Shown: piece after piece, positions 36,501 through 45,411 of the stretch
Layout of the letters: each line of letters opens with the position of its first letter
Position numbering within the stretch: position 1 is the first letter of the stretch
NCBI GenBank assembly: GCA_947172415.1
Contig: OX359197.1
Coordinates: forward strand, 6,387,673 to 6,451,672
Source of the DNA: Chondrosia reniformis
Taxonomy: Eukaryota > Porifera > Demospongiae > Chondrillida > Chondrillidae
Length of the DNA stretch: 64,000 nt
Reading direction: 5' to 3'
Notes under the pieces: generated by a model
Told to the model about the DNA's origin: nothing
What the model saw: the letters and a program-made list of their open reading frames with translations, nothing else
The model's database searches: none
Position numbers and translations under genes: made by a program

Positions 36501-39006
36501 CTGGCTACTAGCAGTAATAACACAGCACTGAAGCACTCTCTTTAATTGAATGGAACTTAATTGAAATACTCATTCAAGGAGGCTGGTCTTGTGACAATTG
36601 GTCATGTCTTTCAATAGCTCATCTCATTTGTCATGGTAACAGAAGACTTCTATATATGGAAGCTACTATATATAGCAGCTGCTTTAAGATTATTGTAGCC
36701 ATTAAGCGCACACAAAGACTCCCAAGGAAATTGATCAGAAACAGCTGTCTCACCCAATTGAGAAGGAGGAGAAGACTCTTGTATCCTCATCCAAAGCTCT
36801 CGCTAGGTTAACTTCCCTATAGGCCTTTTTACTCTAAAATAGATGTACACTAGCTTGTAATACTCTACATTGCCAGATTGCAGCTGCTACACTTAGTTAA
36901 CCATATAAGGCAAACAATATATGGTTTCTAAATCTAAACACCTGATAACTGATAACATGTAAAACTTCATTAATTTTATCTATTCAACATATTGTACAAA
37001 CGGAAACTTTGTCAGATTGGTGGTTTTGAGAGCAATCCACCAATATTTCAACCGCCAAACTACATTGAATGTGGGAGAACAACTGTCTTGTAAGTAAAAT
37101 CCACCAAATAGTTTTCCTGCCAAAATTTCCGGCTATACGGTATTCATTATATATGGATATGTACTACATACAGTATATACGTAGCTTCACTGTATCCATA
37201 TATATATTATAAAGTCTTACAAAAATTACTAACACTTCACTTACTTGAGCAATGGCAAGTTGAAGTAATTGTAGTTATTTCAATGCATGCTTTATTTGAA
37301 ATAGGCAGCAAACACATGTTTGTAAGATCGCTTGCTTCTGCATGGCAGGTGAATGCATCTTTACTTGCCAACGTTTTCAACTGCAAAATTTGGCAAGAAG
37401 GTTTTATCTGGCAATACCAACACACTGGTTTTACAGATTGAATTGTATTGATTTGCTACTTGTAAAGTGATAATCAAACCACAACTCTTAAATTCACACA
37501 CAAAAACCGGAGAAATAAGTGCAAATCTGAGTTTTCTTCCCACTCCAACTCCCATATTACATACCTGACTTATAAGAGCACTTCCCACTCCAACTCCCAT
37601 ATTACATACCTGACTTATAAGAGCACTTCCCACTCCAACTCCCATATTACATACCTGACTTATAAGAGCACTGCCCACTCCAACTCCCATATTACATACC
37701 TGACTTGAAACAGCCCTACCCACTCCAACTCCCATTATCACAGCACCAAGCTCCTTTATTGTATCACTCTACACAAAATACAAAATAACCAAAAGTAACA
37801 TATTTCTCATTAAATTGGTCTTCTATATTTGCTAAATGTTCATATGTACATACGTATGTATGTAGTGAATTTAAGCATAATAAATATAATGACAACACGT
37901 CTATAATGTACCAGCATATAGGACGCATCTTCATCTGATAGAGATCCATCAGTGATGACAATAATAATGCTAAGACGTGATTCCCCAACACTCCTTATGG
38001 AAGACAGTGCCTATAGGGATGACAAGAGATTGTTATAAAGGCGATAAGAGTTATTAATAAGAGTAAATGTATAAAAATAGAACCTTTACTAGTGCATATC
38101 TCATATCACGAGGTGACAAAAGTGGATTTAATATAAATTTGAACAAGTATTGCAAAAATGCTGGTTACCATGGTATCACTTGATAATAAAATAGAATGGA
38201 GTTACTACTATGTACACATACATGTATCACATTATAGGGTTTGTGAATGTGGATGCCATACCAATTGAAGGCCACTACTGAGAAAGGTAAGGCCGCCTGG
38301 ATTTACCATCTTCAGTTTGTCAATACCTTCCTGTATACCTTGGGCATCCTCCACTTTTGTCAATGGCATTTGAACAACTGCAGCATTTTCCGAACTGAAT
38401 GTTATGTAACTTAATCTAAACTCTTGACTGACCAAAAAAAGAAAGAATATTAATACAAGTAACAAGTACAATTGCACAATTAATGGGGAAAAGTGAGGTA
38501 TTGTTGAACTTGATGTGACTTACTTTGTGAAGGTTCCACTGATGCTCTCAACAAAAGGAACTATTGAAGTAGTAAAAATGCCCATAGCACTTTGTGAGCT
38601 GAAAGAGGTTGACAAAATATATTTAATGATCTCATCTTCTCCTCCTCCCTCTCTCCTCACTACTTAAATAGCACTCACTCCCTTAATTCTTTACTAGGAT
38701 AACTATATTATAATTATATAATTATCTATTCCCGAAACGAAAAGCATTTTATACGAGTCAAATAAGAAAACGATAAGATGCCAAATCAATATTACTAATA
38801 TTATTTATCATAATCTATCGTAAGGCACAGCATTGTTATCCACGCTCCAATTGTTTACTAAATTTTAGTAACACTCCACTACCGTCAAACAAGTACCTGT
38901 CTATAACAAAGTACAGGTCATAATCGCCTTGACATTCACCACTGACGCCTTTCCAGGACAAGTCGAAGTAGAGCAATGTCGATAACAGTATTCCGAGATG
39001 TCTCAT
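33546..39006 (-). CDS. ANTXR-like type I vWA receptor, copy B, with multiplied splice donor (13 exons, 433 aa minimum form)
   Basis: Exons: 39006-38897, 38598-38524, 38427-38262, 38010-37912, 37768-37700 (minimum form), 37380-37245, 35858-35711, 35420-35321, 34816-34709, 34573-34532, 34006-33920, 33850-33794, 33650-33546; the sum is 434 codons. Exon order, phases and domains equal copy A: signal peptide, vWA with DSSQS, GGLT and ITDGS (complete MIDAS), an Ig-like domain, a TM segment identical in protein to copy A, and the tail blocks [15 protein letters not shown] and [12 protein letters not shown]. Exon 5 differs. After [10 protein letters not shown] the exon end plus donor is repeated every 45 bp, giving four in-frame donors at 37700, 37655, 37610 and 37565. 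Later donors would add 15, 30 or 45 residues beside the vWA ligand face. Copy B also has diverged Ig-domain residues, for example [16 protein letters not shown]. Confidence 0.88.
34125..34284 (+). repeat. 40-bp minisatellite in ANTXR copy B intron
   Basis: Four copies of a 40-bp unit with GGCTACCTGATTCAGCC and the internal palindrome TTGCCATAGGCAA. It is absent from the matching intron of copy A. Confidence 0.93.
35930..36045. mobile_element. Fold-back (long inverted repeat) element
   Basis: Two arms of about 45 bp (GAGATGGTTCATCTTTAGTC ... and its near-perfect inverse ending GATGAGCCATCTC) flank a spacer of about 10 bp. The transcript would form a long hairpin. A degraded relative with GAGATGGTTCATCTTTAGTA and GATGAATCATTTC lies at 36255-36325. 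Both are in an intron of ANTXR copy B. Probably a MITE or fold-back transposon; a small-RNA precursor is the alternative. Confidence 0.75.
36705..36860 (+). repeat. Dispersed short repeat, CAGAAACAGCTGTCTGGCC family
   Basis: Diverged copy with CAGAAACAGCTGTCTCACCC, CATCCAAAGCTCTCGC and CCCTATAGGCCTTTTTACTC, inside an intron of ANTXR copy B. It is at a different intronic position from the copy in gene A. Confidence 0.7.
36997..37144 (-). repeat. MITE-like repeat with ACCGTATAGCC end
   Basis: Shares blocks such as GAGAGCAATCCACC, CGCCAAACTACATTGAATG and a GGCTATACGGT end with 17224-17420 in a HADHA intron. No coding capacity. Confidence 0.5.
37536..37740 (-). repeat. 45-bp tandem repeat duplicating an exon end with its splice donor
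   Basis: Five occurrences of ATGGGAGTTGGAGTGGG spaced 45 bp on the minus strand. The first four are each followed by AGTCAGGTATGTAAT, a strong donor. Unit 1 ends GCTGTTTCAAGTCAG; units 2-4 are almost identical to each other (GCTCTTATAAGTCAG). The array lies across the end of exon 5 of ANTXR copy B and is open in the exon frame; one translated unit is [15 protein letters not shown]. Confidence 0.93.
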
Positions 39007-39506
39007 GCTCTTTGATCCGCCCTGATTATTGTGGACTCGACATCAACTGAAGAAACTATTAATTGTGTAAAACAACACGACCAAAGGATTGGAGTCAACA
39101 CGACCTCTATAGTCTCTATTGCCGCAGCCATACAGAGGGTTGTGTTTACGCGTTCTTATATAGCCCCAAACCACGTGCGCCCCATCCCTGAATAAAAACA
39201 GACTCTTAATTGATTTTAACTGCAGATAGAGATGATTATCTAGCCAGATTAACCAGAAAGTTTGGATACCCTAGACTCTCTATGATTATATAGGGATGAA
39301 GCTATCTGATATTACTAGAGAAAACAGCCCGAGAATAAGTGGACCATTGTGGTCTAAAACCTTCAGCTTAGTTCACTGTAAATCCTGTTCCAATTTGACT
39401 CAAATTACTATAACTGCATGCTAATCATCAACCATTGCAAAAAACAGGTTCTCAAGAATGAATACACATGTATAAAATCAATTAATCATGCATAGAATAG
39501 AATAAG
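39007..39506. other. Intergenic spacer between ANTXR copy B and HURP-like gene
   Basis: Promoter side of ANTXR copy B and 3' UTR of the DLGAP5-like gene. GC-poor, no ORF with recognisable motifs. Confidence 0.6.
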
Positions 39507-42500
39507 TCAGTTCAACAAATTGGGATTTTGAAAAAGTGCAGCAGTGTTTCCTCCTGGCAAGTCCTGAAGATCTTCAACTTCAATCTTGCATGATTTCCTA
39601 GAGTTACTCGTCAGTCGAGATGCCCTTCTTACTGGGGTAAGACAGAAGTCAATGTTGGCTGTAGATAGATTTCTAAGAAGAAACAAGAAATAGAAGCAAC
39701 ATTAATAATGAACAGTCTTTTTACAAACATTGTCATTATGAAACACATGTCAGGGCTGTATGCAGAACTTGGGGCCAGAGGGGGCAAAATGAATATTTTC
39801 AAAATTTAAGGGGATAATGATATGAGGGCATCAAAACAGTTTAGGGGATTCCCAAGTCTAGGGGCGGGGCTAAATCAATCCTAGGGGTCCCCCTGCCCCC
39901 CCTCTATGCAGCCCTGCATGTCCTGACTTCATATATATAATCATATAATGATCCAATGAAAACAGACTAAAGGATTAAATGTCAGTGTTACTGACCGTAA
40001 CATTCGATTCCTCGGAGAGAGAGCAGAGTACATTCTAATAGATCCTCTCCGGCCACTGAGACGAGCTGGACTACTGCGAGCTAAAGATACAGTACACAAT
40101 GATATAGGTTTCTGAGTAAGAACCAGTAGCTCAGCACAAAACCCACATTTTCTCCTCTTTGTCTTCTTAGGTGTTGGGGTAAATGAGATAAGCTGCCCTA
40201 TGGGGCAGTTGTTAGCTTGGTCTTCCTGCTTCAAGAAATCCAAGGTGCTGTTTAAATCCTCATCCTCAAGAACAGGGGGAGATGGCAGAAGTGAGGGCTC
40301 CAGGTAGGACACTGGAATGCTATCGGCGTCTGGAGAATTGCTCACTAAGGCAGCATTGGCACTGCCACTAGATGAGGTATCAAGGCCTGTCAGCTTGGCA
40401 GCAAACTTGACCATTTCTCTTACACAATTATCAGATGACTCGTGTTTGCTGGATATTCTCAAACTTCTTCTGACTTGACTGGTGACTTTGGTTGCTCTGA
40501 GAGATGGAGTTGACTTCTTTGGTGTTTTGAAGATTACAGGTACGCGTGGGTTCTTGAACTCTATAAGGATTGGTTCATCAACCGTCTCTTTCTGCATTCT
40601 CTTTGCCTTTTCTCTCAACTCCTTTAGCTTCTTGCGTTGTTCAATCCTTCTTGGATCACTGTCGGCAGTGCCTTTTGTTGTCTTAGTCTTGTTTGATGCC
40701 TTCTACAGTTATTCAAATACAAGTGTATTATCAATACACTGGCTAGCTATGCACACATACATGTAAACATACAAATACTATTAAAAGAACTTACCTTCTT
40801 CCGTCCTTTCTTTTTTACTGTTCCCTCCTCCCCAAGGTACTTCCAATTGTTCTGTTCCATTATTGATAGTTTTTCAAACTTTTTGAAAATGTCCTCCACT
40901 TGAAGGTATACCATGTCCCAGAAAGCTTGTAAATCATCAGCATAGACAGGCTGTACTGCATTTGGATCCTAAATCAAACGTTCACATATGAATTTATTGA
41001 GCACCAGTAACAGTTCCTACATAGATGCTATCATTACCTCAGCTTGGCTGCAAAGTGACTTGAACTGTCTCAACTTTTCATTTATCAATAGCCTAGTCTG
41101 ACACACTGCACTCCGGATGGTATCTAGTGCTGCATGCATATGACTTACAGTAGAGGTATGCATTGAAGCCTTGCCAAAGACTTATAGCCACATGTACGTA
41201 CCTTCCTGCATGTCTTCTGCACTCTCTTCCTCAGCTGCCTTCTTTTCCAAATCATTTAGCTTTCTCTCCCAAGTCTCCATCAGTTCCTTCAAGGCATCCA
41301 CCTCTCTGTCATGCAGGGAGTGGAAGGTGGCCATATCGGGGGCTCTGGCAGGCTCTTCCTCCAAGCTGTCATTAAGTACATCTTGCAACACTCCCGGGGA
41401 AGGAGGTGGAGCTGAACGGCTGACCAAAAGTTGACTTCTAGTCATGTAGCATTTGGTTGATCCAATCCTAGAATTAGATTTTGGACTGTCACAAAGCAGC
41501 TTCTTTATCAGCGGCGTGACCCGACGGTCAGAACTGCTACATGCAGCAACACCTTCGCTCTGTGAGAGCACTGGACTGTTCATCAGGTCTTGTGCAGGCA
41601 CATAGGAGAAGCTATTTTCATGACTGGGAGATGGAGAACCTCGCATGAATGTGACCTATGGAAATGAATGAATACTCAGGTTGAGTTCAACAAATACATA
41701 CATAGAATTCAAAAGCGATATACTCAGAAGCAGTGGATAAGGTCAAAGAGAGAGGTACGTACTAGGTGTAGGAGAACGGTGTTATAATAAATTTAAGACT
41801 TACCATGGAATTTTTTGGGTTGTAAGTTTTGTCTGGTTTCTCCTTGGTGTCCATCCTCAGTGTAAAGGTGAAACCACTTGTCTGCTTCATTTGACCATCA
41901 TATCCTCCAAACCTGCCATTAAAAGTAACTAAATACACTTCTTTCCGAGCTAGCCTATCAACTCATACATACCAAGGTCTACCAGCTAAAGAGATGTTGT
42001 TTTCACTCACCGATAAGGGCTCATGGGCTTTTCAAAGTCAGTAAATGCTTCGCTAAAGCTGGATATGGGTTTGGGGACCCCAGCTAGCCAAGTATCCACT
42101 GATGCGGTCTCTCTTCCCTTGCTCGACTCGGTGACCGTCTCAGAAGGTTTGGGTAGAGGATTCGCTTTTACTGGGCGAGGCTTAACCGCAGTCTTTTTGG
42201 TGGGTTTGGAGTTCGCAGGTTGCTTTCCAGTAATATTCTTTGTTTGAGAGCGCGTCACTGGTCTAGAAATATCAGGTTTCTGAACCTTCGCTGCCGCTCT
42301 CTTGCTGCCTGCCTGCTTTTTCACTTCAGCTTTGAGTTTCTTGATGTCTCCTGTCTTCTCTACTTCCTTTGATTTGGTAGCACGCTTGCCATGTTGGCAT
42401 ACAAATGATGCAGGCTTTACAACTGGTGGCGCGACACCGACCACGAACGGCTTTTTGCGATTTTCTCTTTCGTGTCTGAGTTTAACTTCTTTTTCCTTCA

Positions 42501-42782
42501 ACCAAACCTCTAGCTGCTTCTTACGTAATATTGACCCCTCTAAATAAGATTGTTGACATGCAAACAGAACAACGTTTGAATAAAGTTTAGCTTACCAGAT
42601 TCTTTGACAGTTGTCGATTTCTTTTGATTCTCCTTCTCCTCTTTGGCTATATCACGCCTAGACATAATCGTTTCTTGACGAGCATCTTTTCTCTTTTGTC
42701 TGTTGTATAGTTCGCGTTTCTCTTTAGCATTAATATTCGTAAGAGTTGATTTGGCCTTGAACGTTAACTTTCTTCTATCCAT
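39507..42782 (-). CDS. DLGAP5: DLGAP5/HURP-like spindle protein with GKAP domain (8 exons, about 805 aa)
   Basis: Exons: 42782-42596, 42539-42011, 41912-41804, 41655-41202, 41129-41038, 40968-40795, 40702-39996, 39672-39507 (806 codons). The central GKAP/DLGAP region is clear: ALDTIRSAVCQTRLLINEKL, LRQFKSLCSQAEDPNAVQPV, ADDLQAFWDMVYLQVEDIF and FEKLSIMEQNNW. The N-terminus is long, basic and coiled-coil prone (EKRELYNRQKRKDARQE; KEKEVKLRHERENRKK) with PVTRSQTK. That layout fits HURP, which bundles kinetochore microtubules in the RanGTP pathway, rather than neuronal DLGAP1-4. A KEN box is visible in exon 1 (EKENQKK). Near the C-terminus GQLISFTPTPKKTK resembles the end of vertebrate HURP. A 66-nt stretch (about 40084-40149) inside the penultimate exon has GT..AG ends, is a multiple of three and encodes hydrophobic, Cys-rich residues; it may be a small retained intron, which would give about 783 aa. 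Confidence 0.78.
39751..39916 (+). mobile_element. CAGGGCTG-ended MITE
   Basis: Starts CAGGGCTGTATGCAG and ends CTATGCAGCCCTG, which are inverted repeats of each other. It is flanked by CATGT on both sides, consistent with a 5-bp target duplication. The interior matches 18088-18260 in reverse. It sits in the last intron of the DLGAP5-like gene. Confidence 0.82.
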
Positions 42783-42943
42783 CGCCGATAGCTAGCTTCT
42801 GTTTGAAATCTGGAATAGCACACGGAAAAATGAACTTCGTCGTCGCTTATGAAATGGCGCTATAAAAATTTAAAATTGACCAATCAAATACCGTGGGTAC
42901 ACGTGACCACTATATTAGCTTGTTGCAGATCACATGATTCGTA
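42783..42943. promoter_or_regulatory. 161-bp divergent promoter of the DLGAP5-like gene and the secreted-protein gene
   Basis: Start codons of the two divergent genes are at 42782 (minus) and 42944 (plus). The spacer contains GACCAATCAAAT, a CCAAT-box match for NF-Y, near 42879 and TTTGAA near 42801. A CCAAT box plus a CHR element (TTTGAA) is the usual makeup of G2/M cell-cycle promoters, which would suit a HURP gene. Function is inferred. Confidence 0.5.
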
Positions 42944-44674
42944 ATGAAGCCAGGAAAGATGCTACGCTTGCTTGAGATTCTAGCACTGTTCTCAGGAGCC
43001 GTATACTCCTGTCAACCCCCAGATTGCGAATTCCCCGACTGTGGCACTTGCGGTAAGGGATCCTACAGCATTGGCCTTTCTCAAACTAGTATATATAAGG
43101 AGTCACCATTATACACATGGAAAGCCAAGGAACTCACCATTATCTAAGGACCATATTTATCCAATATTAATATGGTAGATGTGTGTTAAGAGCGCCCTTT
43201 CTTCCTAACTATGACCCTTTAAAATTTTATCAATACTCCAAAAATGATGTAATTATTTGTAATTTATAATTATTCTCTATGATTATTGTTAAATGAGAAA
43301 TGGTGAATGACTCCAGAAACTCTTAACCACACAGAGCAATTTTGTTAAGAGTAGAATAATGGAGGTGATTCTTTTCCTTGTAGGCAATGCATGCTGTTCG
43401 TTGGAGTTCAGGTTTGGTGGGTTTAAGCAAATAATTTCCGGTTTGGAACCAGTTGATTCAATATGCTGTATCCTTTACAGGTGTTGATGTAAACACAATT
43501 AATGAGACAATCAGCAAATCCTTGAAAGATGGTAGGAATATAATGGCGACAACGATAAGGTTGTTAGTCTCTTCACCATACTCACACTCCTCCATATTTA
43601 TGTAAACAGGAGGTGCAGACAAGCGTTATCGTTACAATGGTTACTCTGACATGAGAAAGTACAAGATTCCCAATGGTGCCAAGTTCTTAATTCAGGTACA
43701 AACAGCATTTAATAAATTATTTAGTTGCAGGGGATACCTTGGTAACAGGCTAGTAGTACATCTGTTCCTATACAAGGAGTAACAGATAGTGAATTAACTA
43801 ATGAAAATTTGTGGTTATTATATAACTATCCTTGAAATTTCCTATCTATTAAATACTTAATTAGAGCATAGATTGTATTAGAATTTTCATTATGTTATGC
43901 TTAGGGTCAGCATGAAACCTTAAAAATGCACTACAACGACACTTTGAACTTTCTCCTACTGGCCAACACAACCAATTTTACAGAAGTCAAGGTAAGCGTA
44001 GGTTCTCCCCTTAGCCACTCAAAAAGATGGTCGAGTCATCAGCATGCACTGCCCACTATATGTGAGAAGTTATTTGGTAATTGCATAACACTACCTGACA
44101 TATACGTATAATTATTAGGAGTTTAGACCTTTCTATTCCTGTAGGCCTTCTCTATATCCCAGATTTATGGAGCCTACTGTGATGATGGTCAGAATTACAA
44201 GAATATTGTTGGTTTTGTAAAGGGACTAAGTAAGAGCTAATACATTATTAGCTTGTAGTTAGTTTAAGAGGGAAAGCATGAGGGAGGCATTGCTGTGGCA
44301 ATTGTAGCTCAAATTAGCGGCAGAGCAACTGCTGGTCATAACTAGCTGTCCTGGGTTCGATTCCCAGCATTTGCTTCTTTCGTTTTTTTTCTCTTTATGA
44401 TGTTTGACTGGTTATAATTACTTGTGGTTTGATTATCACTTCGATTATTCATTAGTATTAACACATTGCATATCCATGGTCACATTCCATTATTTTTACT
44501 TACCTCCCCCTAGTATGACATTATCTCTTTGACACTGACCATATGTTGTATAGTCCACTTGTGGTTTGCTCTCGAGATAACTGTGTGCAACCAATCACAC
44601 TTCTAAATGTACTCATATCTTGTCTAGGTTTGGATTTTGAGCAAAAGACTGTGTTTGGCTGTACAAACAAGTAG
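42944..44674 (+). CDS. Secreted cysteine-rich protein of unknown family (7 exons, 165 aa)
   Basis: Exons: 42944-43052, 43384-43416, 43481-43531, 43610-43695, 43905-43991, 44145-44229, 44628-44674 (166 codons, all GT-AG, phases consistent). MKPGKMLRLLEILALFSGAV is a signal peptide, so the product is secreted or luminal. The mature N-terminus is Cys-rich (CQPPDCEFPDCGTCGNACCS, eight Cys in 20 residues). The remaining about 115 residues are of mixed character, with DKRYRYNGYSDMRKYKIP, possible N-glycosylation sites (NET, NDT, NTT, NFT) and AYCDDGQNYKNIVGFVKGL, ending FEQKTVFGCTNK. No transmembrane segment. I do not recognise the family; the shape suggests a small soluble binding or defence protein. 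Divergent from the HURP-like gene. Confidence 0.8.
44297..44376 (+). pseudogene. tRNA-like sequence (degenerate tRNA or tRNA-derived SINE head)
   Basis: Has an A-box-like TAGCTCAAATTAGCGGCAGA and a perfect T-arm CTGGGTTCGATTCCCAG. The anticodon stem GCTGG/CTAGC encloses TCATAA, a six-base loop with CAT. The acceptor stem pairs poorly. It lies in the last intron of the secreted-protein gene. Best read as a tRNA pseudogene or the promoter part of a SINE. Confidence 0.6.
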
Positions 44675-45411
44675 AAGTCCCGTTACCTGATTGAGTAACC
44701 AGTTTATCATTTATGCATAATAAGCCACATTGCTTTAGGTATATAACTTTTTACTTTATTTCTACTACAGATATCTATTGCACCTAAACATATTCCTATG
44801 CACAAATATCATATATACAGTTGTATTTTCAGCTGATGAATGAAGCATTTCTGATATATAATTTATTTTCCAAACAATGTTATACAAAAATGAGAATTTG
44901 TGGAACCTTGGACAACATTCACTAACATTCATAAAGCATATCCATTGAGTTTTGCAAATTTATCATTCATATATATTTGCCCTATCTCTCACCATACATT
45001 AATTTTCTATACTAGTACTGCTAGTGTTGCGTTTTAGTGCTACTGCAACTATTGCAACTGTATTAAACATATATGAAGCCGACAATTGGTGTCTACTTCA
45101 TATAACATGTCCAATGAGTTTATAAATTTTTCCCTATCTCTCACCCCATATGTAATGTAAACATTCTAATTTGAAAATTGTATGTACATGTGTGAAATTA
45201 CCCATATGTTACAAATTGAGCAAACAATTTGAAGCTATAGATATGTATGTCTATAATTTACTGTGGCAAATATGGGTGGCCATGTTTTTATACCATCCTT
45301 ACTTAGTAATTAAGACTTTGATGAGGAATGAGAATTAAGCCATCGTATTCCAGTTAGTAATAAGCATACCAATTATAGTATATATATTTCACATTTCATA
45401 GGTATATCAGT
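44675..45411. other. Intergenic spacer with a dispersed AT-rich repeat
   Basis: No gene. The stretch from about 44910 to 45200 contains TATCTCTCAC, ATTAATTTTC, CTACTGCAACTATTGCAAC and GACAATTGGT blocks. They recur in similar order at 52990-53170, so both are probably copies of one old element. Confidence 0.5.

Noticed and set aside
37361-37560. Open frame continuing from ANTXR exon 5 through the rest of the intron
   Set aside because: Full retention (319 nt with the first donor) is not a multiple of three and would shift the frame of exon 6. Only the four repeat donors give in-frame products.
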